Assembly (NCBI RefSeq): GCF_018847975.1
Contig: NZ_CP072597.1
Coordinates: 3,883,001-3,947,000, forward strand
Reading direction: 5' to 3'
Source: Lysobacter sp. K5869
Lineage (GTDB): Bacteria > Pseudomonadota > Gammaproteobacteria > Xanthomonadales > Xanthomonadaceae
Length of the DNA stretch: 64,000 nucleotides
Position numbers and translations under genes: made by a program. Of this stretch, positions 9,001 through 16,099 are shown in pieces. The notes under the pieces are model-generated. The model had not been told where the DNA came from. It saw only the letters and a list, made by a program, of their open reading frames with translations, and ran no database searches. How positions within the stretch are numbered: the stretch's first letter is position 1; each line of letters begins with the position of its first letter.

Positions 9001-11483
9001 TTGAACAGTCCGGTGCCGAGCGCGTTCGCGTTGCCCAATTGCAGAGTGCCGCTGAGCAGATTGAAGCCGCCGCTCCACAGCGCGTTGTTGCCGCTGAGCC
9101 CGAACACGCCCGTGCCGTTCAAGGTCAGGCCGCCGGTACCGCTGAGATTGCCCGCCAGACTCAGATTATTGGCCCCGCCCAAGGTGAGGGCGGCGTTGAG
9201 CGCGATGGCGTTGGCCAGCGTCACCGCCGCGCTCGATTCGAGCGTGGCCGCGCCGTTGATCGCCAACGCGCCGGTGCCGAGCGCGAGGTTGTTGCCGACC
9301 CGCAGCGTGCCGCCGCCGAAATTGAGCCCGCCGCTGAAGTTGCTCGCGCCCGACAGCGCCAGCACGCCGGTGCCGTTCCAGTTCAAGCCGCCGGTGCCGC
9401 CGATTGCGCCGCTGAAGTCCGAATCCAGTCCGCTGGCGCCCAGCGAAAGGAATCCGCTGCCGAGCGACAGCGCGCCCGAACCGGTCAGGCGCCCCAAGGT
9501 CGTGTTGATGCCGTTGAGATTGAACGCACCCGCGCCGCCGACGTTCAACGCGGCGTTGGCCAGCAAACCGCCGTTGAAGCCCGCGCCCAAGCCGAGCGTG
9601 CCGAAGTCCGCCGACAGCGCGGCGCCGGAACCGATCGAGGAACCCGCGCCCCAGTTGAGCAGCAAGCCGCCGGTCGCGCCGCTCTCGCCGAAGCCGAGGT
9701 TGGCGCCCGCGCCCAGGGTGACGTTGCCGCCGAGCGTGGCGTTGAAGCCGGTGCCCGCCGAGATCCGGGCGCCGAGCCCGCCGGCGAGATTGATCGGGTT
9801 GGCGAACGCGCCGTTGGCGCCCAAGCGCAGCGCGCTGCCGCCGCCCAGGCCGATCGCGCCGGTGCCGAAGGCCGAGGTGTTGCCGGCGAACACGGTGCCG
9901 CTGTTGACCGCCAGCCCGCCGCCGAAGGTGTTGAGGCCCGACAGCGACAGCAGGCCGGTGCCGTTCCAGTTCAAGCCGCCGGTGCCGCCGATGGCGCCGC
10001 TGAAAGTCGAGTCCAGGCCGGTGGCGCCGAGCGAGAGCGAGCCGCTGCCGAGCGCGAGCGCGCCCGAGCCGGTCAGGCGTCCCAAAGTCGTGTTGATGCC
10101 GTTGAGGTTGAACGCGCCGGTGCCGCCGACGTTGAGCTCGGCGCCGCTGAGCAAGCCGCCGTTGAAGCCGGCGCCCAATCCCAGCGTGCCGAAATCCGCC
10201 GACAGCTTGGCCCCCGACGCGATGGTCGAGCCGGCGCCCCAGTTGAGTTGCAGGCCGCCGGTCGCGCCCGCGCGCCCGAACGCTAGCGTCGATCCCGCGC
10301 CGAGGTTGACGTTGCCGCCGAGCGTGGCGTTGATGCCGGTGCCGGCCGACACCGTCGCGCCGAGCCCGCCGGCGAGGTTGATCGCGTTGGCGAAGCTGCC
10401 GTTGGCGCCCAAGGTCAACGACGTCCCGCCGCCCAAGCCGATCGCGCCGGTGCCGAACGCGGCGGTGTTGCCGCCGAAGACGCTGCCCGCGTTGACCGTC
10501 AAACCGCCGCCGAAGGTGTTGGCGCCCGACAGCGACAACAGGCCGCTGCCGTTCCAGTCCAGTCCGCCGGTGCCGCCGATGACGCCGCCGAAGGTCGAGT
10601 TCAACCCGGTGGCCCCCAGCGACAGGCGACCGGCGCCGAGATTGACCGAGCCCGCGCCCGACAGCGATCCGGCGGTGATCGAGCCGGCGGTCAGGCCGGT
10701 CATGTCGAGACTGCCGCCGGCGTTGATCGTCAACCGCGCCGTGCCGCCGGTGCCGGTGCCGAGGAAGCGCAGCGCGCCGCCGGTGTTGACGCCTATCGTC
10801 GCGTCGCCGGCGCTGCTGGCGCCGCCGAAGTCGAGATTCCCGGCGATCGTGAGGTTGGCGGTGCCCGCCGTGCTCGAACCCGCGAACGCGGCGTTGCCGC
10901 CGGTGGCGACGGCGATCGTCGCCGTGCCCGCCGTCGCCGTGCCGTCGAAACCCAAATCGCCGTTGGCGCCGACATTGATCTGCGCGTTGGCGGCGCTGGT
11001 GCCGGCGCCGTTGAAATTGAGCGCGCCGGTTCCGGCGACGCCGACGTTGAACACCGGCTGGAACAGCGAGTTGTTCTCGATGCCGGTGCCGGTGAGGTTC
11101 AAGGTCGCCCCGGACGCGGTGCCGAGGTTGAAGGTGTACTGCGGCGCGAGCGCGCCGAAGCGGATCGTCCCGATCGAACTGTTGGTGCCGTTGCCGAACG
11201 ACACCGCGGGAACGAACGAGGTGTTGAAGGTCGCCGTGCCGGTCGGCACCGAGCCCGAGCTCCAACTCGCGGTGCTGGTCCAGGAGCCGCCGCCGGCGCC
11301 GGTCCAGGTCGCATCCTGGGCGGCCGCGATCGCGGGCTGGACCAGTTGCAACACGATCAGGAACTGCAGCCCGATCCGGATGTTTCGACTCAGAGGGTGA
11401 AGGCATGTGGATTTGCGCTGTTCACCGCGCCATTTCTTGCTGAAGCGCTGGACCCAGAAACGACTCGTGGCGTTCTTCCGCAT
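1..11483 (-). CDS. Giant autotransporter adhesin with beta-strand repeats, C-terminal barrel cut by window edge
   Basis: About 3,827 codons are visible. The ATG at 11483 is preceded by an AGGGAGAG ribosome site. The N-terminus is a long basic leader, then a hydrophobic stretch ending in PAIAAAQ, which reads as an extended signal peptide. The passenger opens with DATWTGAGGGSWTS, typical of autotransporter-associated beta-strand repeat proteins. It is dominated by Gly/Asn/Leu units such as GTGTLSLNGANTFGGG and LNLGNAINLG, which should fold as a long beta-helix on the cell surface. Near the left edge the Gly/Asn pattern stops. A helical stretch (NQQSVANALQALAD, MFDTLTGETYGSLLSASRYG) matches the region just before a type Va translocation barrel, so the barrel itself lies outside the window. 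Role inferred: surface adhesin or biofilm protein. I checked the frame at several points and saw no break. The gene is divergent from the XRE regulator. Confidence 0.9.
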   Translation of the reverse strand, partial: MRKNATSRFWVQRFSKKWRGEQRKSTCLHPLSRNIRIGLQFLIVLQLVQPAIAAAQDATWTGAGGGSWTSTASWSSGSVPTGTATFNTSFVPAVSFGNGTNSSIGTIRFGALAPQYTFNLGTASGATLNLTGTGIENNSLFQPVFNVGVAGTGALNFNGAGTSAANAQINVGANGDLGFDGTATAGTATIAVATGGNAAFAGSSTAGTANLTIAGNLDFGGASSAGDATIGVNTGGALRFLGTGTGGTARLTINAGGSLDMTGLTAGSITAGSLSGAGSVNLGAGRLSLGATGLNSTFGGVIGGTGGLDWNGSGLLSLSGANTFGGGLTVNAGSVFGGNTAAFGTGAIGLGGGTSLTLGANGSFANAINLAGGLGATVSAGTGINATLGGNVNLGAGSTLAFGRAGATGGLQLNWGAGSTIASGAKLSADFGTLGLGAGFNGGLLSGAELNVGGTGAFNLNGINTTLGRLTGSGALALGSGSLSLGATGLDSTFSGAIGGTGGLNWNGTGLLSLSGLNTFGGGLAVNSGTVFAGNTSAFGTGAIGLGGGSALRLGANGAFANPINLAGGLGARISAGTGFNATLGGNVTLGAGANLGFGESGATGGLLLNWGAGSSIGSGAALSADFGTLGLGAGFNGGLLANAALNVGGAGAFNLNGINTTLGRLTGSGALSLGSGFLSLGASGLDSDFSGAIGGTGGLNWNGTGVLALSGASNFSGGLNFGGGTLRVGNNLALGTGALAINGAATLESSAAVTLANAIALNAALTLGGANNLSLAGNLSGTGGLTLNGTGVFGLSGNNALWSGGFNLLSGTLQLGNANALGTGLFNVAGNATLSPGFAGFNLANAVNLSPGANLALGGDFDWTLSGVVAGDGRLSYAGPSLLTLSGANTYTGGFALSGGRVRANHLSAFGSGAVDLGGGELILGLNGTFANALNLGAGAGGTLSVGGGLNAGWGGGLNLGAGAALNFGTAGNNGLLTLSGGGSLGAGSGVSVDFGTLQFGDALSAGLFGGGSFNLGAGGALNLNGFDASLGNLSGSGSIALGGNQLSVGGLGLNGSFGGTLSGAGSLLKLGAGTLSLNGTNTFNGGVNLSAGGLFVGAAGALGTGALNVTGNAGFGANVGGLNIANAINLGTGTLLDIGGTNSLALSGVIGGGGGLNFGGTGTLSLNGANTFGGGFGLSGGGGLTLGNAGALSTGALNVSGLGGTLSAGIAGLNLGNAINLGAGASLGIGGANDLSLSGLIDGAGGLNFGGTGTLSLNGANTFGGGFGLSGGGGLNLGNAGALGTGALNVSGLGGNLNVGLAGLNLGNAINLGAGASLGIGGTNDLSLSGLIGGAGGLNFGGTGTLSLNGANTFGGGFGLSGGGGLNLGNAGALGTGALNVSGLGGSLSAGIAGLNLGNAINLGAGASLGLGGANDLSLSGVIGGGGGLNFGGTGTLSLNGANTFGGGFGLSGGGGLNLGNAGALGTGALNVSGLGGNLSAGLAGLNLGNAINLGAGANLGIGGANDLSLSGVIGGGGGLNFGGTGTLSLNGANTFGGGFGLSGGGGLNLGNAGALGTGALNVSGLGGNLSAGIAGLNLGNAINLGAGASLGIGGANDLSLSGLIGGGGGLNFGGTGTLSLNGANTFGGGFGLSGGGGLNLGNAGALGTGALNVSGLGGSLSAGIAGLNLGNAINLGAGASLGIGGANDLSLSGLIGGGGGLNFGGTGTLSLNGANTFGGGFGLNGGGNLSLGNAGALGTGALNVSGLGGNLNAGIAGLNLGNAINLGAGASLGIGGANDLSLSGLIDGAGGLNFGGTGTLSLNGANTFGGGLGLNGGGSLSLGNAGALGTGALNVSGLGGNLSAGIAGLNLGNAINLGAGASLGIGGANDLSLSGTIGGTGGLNFGGTGTLSLNGANTFGGGLGLNGGGSLSLGNAGALGTGALNVSGLGGNLSAGIAGLNLGNAINLGAGASLGIGGANDLSLSGTIGGTGGLNFGGTGTLSLNGANTFGGGLGLNGGGSLSLGNAGALGTGALNVSGLGGNLSAGIAGLNLGNAINLGAGATLGIGGTNDLSLSGIIDGAGGLNFAGTGTLNLNGANTFGGGTTIQSGTLAVNGSLLSPTAINAGATLTGSGSLGAVTLDGTLNAGGIGSAGTLTLGSLFMGSGATLNYDLGTAGGLNDRLTVNGNLTLDGTLNVNDIGGFGPGVYQLIGYTGTLDDRGLLLGSLPGPFTPGSVQVQTGVANQINLAVNAGAVVQFWDGINVLPNGSVDGGAGIWSATPTPNWTNVNGTVNSGWVNGAFAVFQGAPGVVNVIGPVGFGGLQFASDGYQIVGFGGVLTTDTADTIVRVDAGMTGTISAQIAGLGGLVKNDTGTLVLSGANTFSGGVDLNAGNLVLGNATALGTGSLDVLGNAGLSAGIAGLNLGNAINLGAGVALNIGGANDLSLSGLIGGAGGLGFSGTGTLSLNGANTFGGGFGLSGGGNLSLGNAGALGTGALNVSGLGGNLSTSVAGLNLGNAIDLGTGASLGIGGANDLSLSGLIGGAGGLNFGGTGTLSLTGANTFGGGLGLSGGGNLSVGNAGALGTGALNVSGLGGNLSTSVAGLNLGNAINLGAGASLGIGGANDLALSGLIGGAGGLNFGGTGTLSLTGANTFGGSLGLSGGGNLSLGNAGALGTGALNVSGLGGNLSTSVAGLNLGNAINLGAGASLGIGGANDLALSGLIGGAGGLNFGGTGTLSLNGANTFGGGVGLSGGGSLSLGNAGALGAGALNVSGLGGNLSTSVAGLNLGNAINLGAGASLGIGGANDLALSGLIGGAGGLNFGGTGTLSLNGANTFGGGLGLSGGGNLSLGNAGALGTGALNVSGLGGNLSTSVAGLNLGNAINLGTGASLGIGGANDLSLSGVVGGAGGLNFSGTGTLGLTGANTFGGGVGLSGGGSLSVGNAGALGTGALNVSGLGGDLSTSVAGLNLGNAINLGTGATLGLGGANDLSLSGAIGGAGGLNFDGTGTLGLTGANTFGGGVGLSGGGNLSVGNAGALGTGALNVSGLGGALSTTVAGLNLGNAINLGAGTSLGIGGANDLSLSGVIGGAGGLNFGGTGTLSLNGANTFAGGVDLNAGTLNLGNAAALGTGSLDVGGNATLQTAAPLSLGNAINLGTGAQLGFGGTSDLSLTGPIAGAGGLSFAGPAGLTLGGANSFGGGVDLLGGTLTLGSDTALGTGALTVDGAATLASSANVAVANNVAVNAGLSFGGSNDLGLNGQLSGTGGLTVGGTGALSLGGDNSGYSGGVQLLAGSTVVANHDAALGTGLVTVSGDANLGSLSGATLGNAFALNGDLSVANAAPLALTGDIGGSGGLSLDGPAAVTLSGNNSFTGGFDLLGGTLNVGSNTALGTGALQVGGPAALQASVANLTIANAVDVAPSAALTLGGANPFALSGAVSGAGQLVKDGASAVALTGEMSGFTGGFDVRGGTLNVTDGVTAGISSAAGTTANFGASDDVLTLSAPGALAGTVNLGAGNDVFNSSLAGLGSVTGLVDGQGGVDRLALSGSGQGVLRSAAFAGFENLSLVGPGTLVVPTASTANFLATSIGDASAGSGTLVVDGTLTGDTTVAAGGSLVGDGSIGGALALAGKLAPSGLPGATGAAAGTGAAGASLNVGSFASAPGSSLILRQTGAGVSDSVIVAGAAALNGGTVVALPQAGSYADITDYRIVDAQSLSGTGFSSVTQTALPFLSASLFAQGGDVFLRLEEANRFNEFPGLPGNQQSVANALQALADSGNPAVEQLVAAARGVTAAQAVPMFDTLTGETYGSLLSASRYGAERLQRSVGQQLDVGRTERAGAGFTAW
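2212..4395 (-). repeat. Array A: tandem 273-bp units in the autotransporter passenger
   Basis: The landmark codons for ANTF recur at 2212, 2485, 2758, 3031, 3304, 3577, 3850 and 4123. Every step is exactly 273 bp (91 codons). The flanking steps are 264 bp before and 267 bp after. Units of this array carry the variant SVAGLNLGNAINLG. No indel is seen inside the array, which suggests homogenisation or recent expansion. Confidence 0.9.
5236..8240 (-). repeat. Array B: tandem 273-bp units in the autotransporter passenger
   Basis: The same landmark recurs at 5236, 5509, 5782, 6055, 6328, 6601, 6874, 7147, 7420, 7693 and 7966. That is ten consecutive steps of exactly 273 bp, then a 267-bp step. 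Units here mostly carry AGIAGLNLGNAINLG instead of the SVAGLN of array A. About 0.85 kb of non-periodic beta-strand sequence (roughly 4400-5235) separates the arrays. Confidence 0.9.
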
Positions 11484-11644
11484 GACCGCTCTCCCTACAG
11501 CGACGTGTCGATGACGACGGTGTGCAATGCCCTACTTCGAGCGGTCCGCGACCGGATCGGCCGAAAAAAGGCGTTGGAGTGATGTGCGATTTACGTCTCA
11601 AATCCGCTAAGGCGCGGGTCGTATTTCGGTTTTTTTAGTGCGTA

Positions 11645-11658
11645 AAAAACGCGTTTTT
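11645..11658. promoter_or_regulatory. 14-bp perfect palindrome, possible operator
   Basis: AAAAACGCGTTTTT is a perfect palindrome in the divergent promoter region. Its position suggests a binding site for a dimeric regulator such as the adjacent XRE protein. The symmetry is seen directly; the role is inferred. Confidence 0.4.
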
Positions 11659-11718
11659 AAGTAGTGAAATTCGTGTGCCCTTCTACACCTGTTTGCGAGA
11701 GATTCATGTCTATTGCGA

Positions 11719-11734
11719 TGAGGGAAAACCCTCA
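11719..11734. promoter_or_regulatory. Inverted repeat TGAGGG-AAAA-CCCTCA
   Basis: Perfect 6-bp arms with a 4-nt loop, TGAGGGAAAACCCTCA. It is not followed by a T-run, so it is a poor terminator and a better operator candidate. It sits about 140 bp upstream of the chosen XRE start. Confidence 0.35.
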
Positions 11735-11874
11735 CGCCGCGAAAGATGAACGCGGAAAAACCAGTAATTTCAGCCTGTTCACTAAAATGCGAACCCGGTC
11801 GTTCAGTCTTCGGTCCGACCTCAATAACCTGTAAGCGAAACCGGACATGGACCACTCGGCCTGGAGTCCACTGC

Positions 11875-12240
11875 ATGCGTATGGAAGACCGGATGCGCCG
11901 CGCCCGCTTGCGCGCCAAGCTGTCGCAGCAGGAATTGGCGGCCAAGATCGGCGTGCAGCGCAGCGCCGTGGCGCAATGGGAAAAGACGGGGGGCAACCTG
12001 CCCTCGATGAACCATTTGATCGACATCGCGCTGGCCACCGGCGTGACGCTGGAGTGGCTGGGCACGGGGCGCGGCCCGATCAAGGCCGACGAAGAAACCT
12101 GGACGCCTGCGGTCCAGAGCCTCGATTACGCTCAGGACGAAACCGAGTATCAGTGCTTACAGGACCTCAGACGTCTCCCGCATCCGCTGCGGGAGAGTCT
12201 GGTCGGGATCATCGCCCAGCTCGCGAAAAATTATCCGTGA
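11875..12240 (+). CDS. XRE-family helix-turn-helix transcriptional regulator
   Basis: A small DNA-binding protein of 121 residues. Residues ~7-62 form a Cro/C1-type HTH: RRARLRAKLSQQELAAKIG, then a recognition helix in RSAVAQWEKTGGNLPS, then MNHLIDIALATGVTLEWLGTG. The C-terminal ~55 residues are acidic and leucine-rich without a recognised domain. They may mediate dimerisation, as in phage-like repressors. I chose ATG 11875 because TGGAG lies about 8 nt upstream and the HTH begins right after it. A second ATG two codons later is also possible. It diverges from the autotransporter gene and is flanked by two palindromes, so autoregulation or control of the adhesin is plausible but unproven. Confidence 0.85.
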   Translation: MRMEDRMRRARLRAKLSQQELAAKIGVQRSAVAQWEKTGGNLPSMNHLIDIALATGVTLEWLGTGRGPIKADEETWTPAVQSLDYAQDETEYQCLQDLRRLPHPLRESLVGIIAQLAKNYP

Positions 12241-12365
12241 AGCATCGCGGCGGCGCGCGGCGTCTTTTTGCTGAAGGTCGGGCTCTGGGACGGGCCGTCG
12301 CGGCGGTCGTTCGCAACGTCCCGAAGCGCTGAAAACCTTACGCCGCGAGTCCTATTCCCCGCCCA

Positions 12366-12746
12366 TCAACCACCGGGCGTCCAAAAGAAGTTGCACGGCC
12401 GCACCTCGATGCCGCCGCCGAAGTAAGCGCCCAAATGCGCGCCCGGGTGCAACGAGGCGATCTTCACCGCCTGATCCAGACTGTCGGCGTCGACGATGAA
12501 GAACGCGCCCCAAGGCTCCGGACCGCCGGCATAGGGACCGCGTTCGACGCTCCATTCGCCGTCGTCGTGAGCGCGCAGCGTGGCGTAGCCGGTTTCCTCG
12601 ACGAACGATCCGATGAGGTCCACTTGGCCGGTGGCTTGGAGTTCTTGGTCCCGCGGCGCGCAAACGGCGCCCACCGCTTCGAAGTCCTCGGGACGGCAGG
12701 CGGCGAACTTCGCGCGGTCGTAGTGGCAAATGCAGAGATATTTCAT
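12366..12746 (-). CDS. YciI-like (YCII-related) protein
   Basis: A 126-residue soluble protein of the YCII/DGPF type. The N-terminal strand MKYLCICHYD and the C-terminal block GPEPWGAFFIVDADSLDQAV followed by HPGAHLGAYFGGGIEVRP are characteristic. These small alpha/beta ferredoxin-like proteins often accompany ECF-type sigma factors, and their reaction is mostly unknown. No sigma factor is seen here. A GGAG lies about 9 nt upstream of the ATG. It is on the same strand as the NRPS operon but about 265 bp beyond its last gene, so it is probably a separate unit. It converges on the XRE gene. Confidence 0.8.
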   Translation of the reverse strand: MKYLCICHYDRAKFAACRPEDFEAVGAVCAPRDQELQATGQVDLIGSFVEETGYATLRAHDDGEWSVERGPYAGGPEPWGAFFIVDADSLDQAVKIASLHPGAHLGAYFGGGIEVRPCNFFWTPGG

Positions 12747-12927
12747 GGTGTCGGCTCCGGTCAGAGGAAGGCGGCGGCCTTGGCGAGGCCTCGGTGTTCT
12801 TCTTCATGACGAACCAGGTGAGTCGAAATCGACAGCGCCTGCCGCGTCGGCCTTCGTATCGGAAGCAGCCTGGGACGCAACAATCGGCGCCGGCGCCGCC
12901 GATGTCGGCCATCACGCCGCCGCGCGG

Positions 12928-12949
12928 CGGCGAGCGGAACCGCTCGCCG
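12928..12949 (-). terminator. Strong GC hairpin downstream of the NRPS/export operon
   Basis: A perfect 10-bp inverted repeat (arm CGGCGAGCGG) with a 2-nt centre lies about 60 nt beyond the RND stop codon. No T-run follows on the minus strand. It may act as a stabilising or rho-assisted 3' hairpin rather than a classical terminator. Confidence 0.35.
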
Positions 12950-13011
12950 TTCCCGGCCTTGCGCGACCGCGACGACACCGGTGCGCCCGCGAGGCGGCTC
13001 GCACGCCGCCC

Positions 13012-16000
13012 TCAGGTTCCGACCGGCGAGCGCGCCGGGTTGTCCTCGCGGCGCCCTCCCCGGCGCAAGCGCCGCAGCAGCCAGCGCTCCGCGTCGTCGA
13101 TTACGGTGAACGCGACGGGCACGACGACCAGGCTCAGCACCGTGGAGGACACCAAGCCGCCGATCACCGCGATCGCCATCGGCGCGCGGAAGCTCGAATC
13201 GGCGGCCAGTCCGAGCGCGATCGGCAGCATGCCCGCGCCCATCGCCAGGGTCGTCATCAGCACCGGGCGGGCGCGCTTGTGGCAGGCATCGAGCAACGCC
13301 TGGTGGCGGTCCATTCCGAGCGTGCGCTGCGCGATCACGGCATAGTCGACGAGCAGGATCGAGTTCTTCACCGCGATGCCGATCAGCATGATCAGCCCGA
13401 TCAGCACCGGCAGGGAAATGTCGGTGCCGGTCAGCAGCAGCGCGCCGATCGCGCCGGTCGCCGCCAACGGCACCGCGACCAGGATGGTCGCCGGCTGGCC
13501 GGCGTGATTGAACAGCAGCGCCAGCACCGCGTAGACGCAGAAGATGCCGGTGAACATGGCCATGACGAAGCCGAGCATCATTTCGACGAAGACCTTGGCG
13601 TTGCCGGCGGCCTGCAGGGTCACGCCCGGCGGCAGGTTGCGCACTGGCTTGAGCGCCTTGATCTGATCGTCGACCTCGCCGAGCGCGCGCCCGTTGAGGT
13701 CGACGCTGATGGTGACGTTGCGCTTGCGGCCGAAACGGTCGATCTGCGAGGGGCCGCTGCCGCTGACGATGTCGGCGACCGACGACAGCGGCACCGCTGC
13801 GCCCGACGCGGTCGGCACGCGCAATTGCGCCAGCAGCGAAGGATCCGACAGCGCGCCGCCGGCGAGCTGGATGCGGATCGGGACCTGCCGTTCGGGCAGA
13901 TTGAGTTTGGCCAGGAACTGCTGGTAATCGCCGCGGGTCGCGACCCGCGCCGTGGCGGCGATGTCGGCCGTGGACACGCCCAGGTCGGCCGCGCGCGCCG
14001 AGTCGGGACGCACGGTGATTTCCGGCCGCACCAGCGCCGCGGTGGAGCTGACCGCGCCCAGCCCCGGGAGCTGCCGGATCGCATGCTCGATCTCGCGCGA
14101 CGCCGCGGCCAGCTTCAACGGGTCGTCGCCGGCGAGCACCAGTTGCAAGGCGCGGCCCGGTTCGCCGCCCTGGAAGCCGATGCGCACGCCCGGCAGCGTC
14201 TCCAGGCGCTCGCGCACCTCCGCCTCCAGACGCTGCTGGTCGCGCTTGCGATCGCTGCGCCATTTCAGCGTCAGCGTCGCCCTGCGCACTTCCCCGACCC
14301 CGGCCCCGCTCTCGCTGTCGCCGCCGCTGGCGCCGGCGGTGGCGAAGACCCGCTCCAGTTCGGGAATCGCGGCGATGCGCGCGCGCGCCTGCTCCACCGT
14401 CCGCTGGGTGGCGCTGAGCGGCGCGCCGGGAGCGAGTTCGAGCACGACCACGCTGTGGTCGCCGTCGCTGGGCGGGATGAAGGTGGTCTGCAGGAACGCC
14501 GAGGCCGCGATCGCCCCGAGGAACAAGGCGGCGGTCAGGGCCAGCGTCTTGCCGCGGCGGTGCAGCGCGCGGTCGACCCAGCGCAGGTACCAGCGCATCG
14601 CCTTCGAATCGCCGTGCGGCGCGGGCGTGGGCTTGAGCATGGCCGCGGCCATCATCGGCGTGACCCAGCGCGCGACCAGCAGCGAGAACAGCACCGCGGT
14701 CGCCGCGGTCCAGCCGAACTCCTTGAAGAATTTGCCGGCGATTCCAGGCATGAAGGCGACCGGGACGAACACCGCGGCCAGGGTGCAGGAAGTGGCGATC
14801 ACCGCCAGCCCGATCTCGTCCGCGGCTTCCAGCGCGGCGAGCTTGGGCGGCTTGCCCATGCGCAGGTGGCGGTCGATGTTCTCGACTTCCACGATCGCAT
14901 CGTCGACCAGGATGCCGACCACCACCGCCAGGGCCAGCAGGCTGACCACGTTGAGGCTGAAGCCCAGCCAGTGCATCGCGGCGAAGGTGGGCACGATGGA
15001 CAACGGCAGCGCGATCGCGGCGATGAAGGTGGCGCGCCAATCGCGCAGGAACCACCACACCACCAGCGTCGCCAGCAGCGCGCCTTCCCACAGCATCGCC
15101 ATTGAGGATTCGTAGGACGCCTCGATCTCGGGCGTGGTCGAGGCGACCTCGGTGAAATGCAGGCGCGGATCGGTCCGCGCCAGTTCGGCGATCTTCGCGC
15201 GCACCGCCTTGCCGACATCGACTTCGCTGGCGCCGATCGTGCGCTGGACGGCGAAGCCGATCGCGCGCTTGCCGTCGAGCGTGGCGATCTGGGTGGGCTC
15301 GGCGCTGCCGTCGCGCACCTCGGCGATGCTCGACAAGCGGACCTGGCGTCCGTCGGCGGTGAAGATCGAGTAGTCGGCCAGATCCGACGCGTCGGCGACG
15401 GTGGCCACCGTGCGCACCGACTGCTCGCCGCCGCCGACCGTCGTGCGTCCGCCCGGCTGCTCCTGCTGGATGTTCGCCAACTGCTGCGACAGCATCGCCG
15501 GGCTCACGCCCAGCGCCTGCAGCCCGTCCGGGCGGAGCTCCACGCGCACTTCGCGCTCGACGCCGCCGATGCGCCGCACCGCGCCGACGCCGCTGAGGCC
15601 GAACAAGCGCTTGCTCACGGTGTCGTCGATGTACCAGCTCAACTCCTGCTCGTTCCAGCCGTCGGCGGCGACGGCGAAGGTGACGACATCGCCGCCTTCG
15701 ACGCTTTCCAGCGCCACCACCGGCGCTTCGATCTCCCGCGGCAGATCGATGCGGACGCGGTCGACCGCATCGCGCACGTCGTCCTTGGCGGCGGCGCCGT
15801 TGCGATCGAGCTCGAAGCGCACGTGGGTGACCGAGACGCCTTCGTTCACCGTCGAGCGCAGTTCGTCGATGTGCGGCACGCTGGCCAGCGCGTCCTCGAC
15901 CTTGCGCGTGACCTGGGTTTCCAGCGTGCTCGGCGATGCGCCGGGCAGGCTGACGGTGACGGTGACCGTGGGCACGCTGAGGTCCGGGAACTCCGAAACC

Positions 16001-16098
16001 GGCAGCCGGAAGAAGCCGAAGCAACCCGCGACGGCCAACAAGAAGAAAGCGAGGATCGCGGGCAGCGGGCGCCGGATCGACCAGGCCGAAATGTTCAT
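13012..16098 (-). CDS. RND efflux pump inner-membrane permease (HAE1/AcrB type)
   Basis: A 1,028-residue proton-driven exporter of the inner membrane, full length for the family. It starts MNISAWSIRRPLPAILAFFLL with the first membrane helix, followed by the porter-domain block SEFPDLSVPTVTVTVSLPGAS. The proton-relay aspartates are visible in VVVGILVDDAIVEVENI (near residue 400). The partner lysine is in IGIAVKNSILLVDYA in the second half. The start lies 1 nt after the stop of the membrane fusion gene, so the pair is co-translated. As the last gene of the NRPS operon it probably exports the peptide or protects the producer. No outer-membrane channel gene is in the window, so a TolC-like protein from elsewhere would be needed. 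Confidence 0.93.
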   Translation of the reverse strand: MNISAWSIRRPLPAILAFFLLAVAGCFGFFRLPVSEFPDLSVPTVTVTVSLPGASPSTLETQVTRKVEDALASVPHIDELRSTVNEGVSVTHVRFELDRNGAAAKDDVRDAVDRVRIDLPREIEAPVVALESVEGGDVVTFAVAADGWNEQELSWYIDDTVSKRLFGLSGVGAVRRIGGVEREVRVELRPDGLQALGVSPAMLSQQLANIQQEQPGGRTTVGGGEQSVRTVATVADASDLADYSIFTADGRQVRLSSIAEVRDGSAEPTQIATLDGKRAIGFAVQRTIGASEVDVGKAVRAKIAELARTDPRLHFTEVASTTPEIEASYESSMAMLWEGALLATLVVWWFLRDWRATFIAAIALPLSIVPTFAAMHWLGFSLNVVSLLALAVVVGILVDDAIVEVENIDRHLRMGKPPKLAALEAADEIGLAVIATSCTLAAVFVPVAFMPGIAGKFFKEFGWTAATAVLFSLLVARWVTPMMAAAMLKPTPAPHGDSKAMRWYLRWVDRALHRRGKTLALTAALFLGAIAASAFLQTTFIPPSDGDHSVVVLELAPGAPLSATQRTVEQARARIAAIPELERVFATAGASGGDSESGAGVGEVRRATLTLKWRSDRKRDQQRLEAEVRERLETLPGVRIGFQGGEPGRALQLVLAGDDPLKLAAASREIEHAIRQLPGLGAVSSTAALVRPEITVRPDSARAADLGVSTADIAATARVATRGDYQQFLAKLNLPERQVPIRIQLAGGALSDPSLLAQLRVPTASGAAVPLSSVADIVSGSGPSQIDRFGRKRNVTISVDLNGRALGEVDDQIKALKPVRNLPPGVTLQAAGNAKVFVEMMLGFVMAMFTGIFCVYAVLALLFNHAGQPATILVAVPLAATGAIGALLLTGTDISLPVLIGLIMLIGIAVKNSILLVDYAVIAQRTLGMDRHQALLDACHKRARPVLMTTLAMGAGMLPIALGLAADSSFRAPMAIAVIGGLVSSTVLSLVVVPVAFTVIDDAERWLLRRLRRGGRREDNPARSPVGT

Positions 16099-16099
16099 G

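Larger units (their letters stand above)
11484..11874. other. Divergent intergenic region between autotransporter and XRE regulator
   Basis: This 391-bp stretch is clearly less GC-rich than its surroundings, with T- and A-runs around 11630-11660. It should hold the promoters of both divergent genes. Two perfect inverted repeats are listed separately. I could not assign -35/-10 boxes with confidence. An ATG at 11746 is in frame with the XRE gene, but the protein it would add (43 residues) looks non-coding. Confidence 0.6.

Noticed and set aside
51..10286. Very long open frames on the plus strand (one of about 2,000 codons) across the autotransporter region
   Set aside because: They are antisense to the periodic 273-bp repeats. 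The translated products are monotonous Ala/Gly/Arg/Pro strings without motifs, while the minus frame gives a signal peptide, beta-strand repeats and a pre-barrel helix.
12730..15105. Long plus-strand frame antisense to the RND pump
   Set aside because: The minus strand encodes a complete RND permease with proton-relay residues; the plus product is His/Arg/Gln-rich and featureless.
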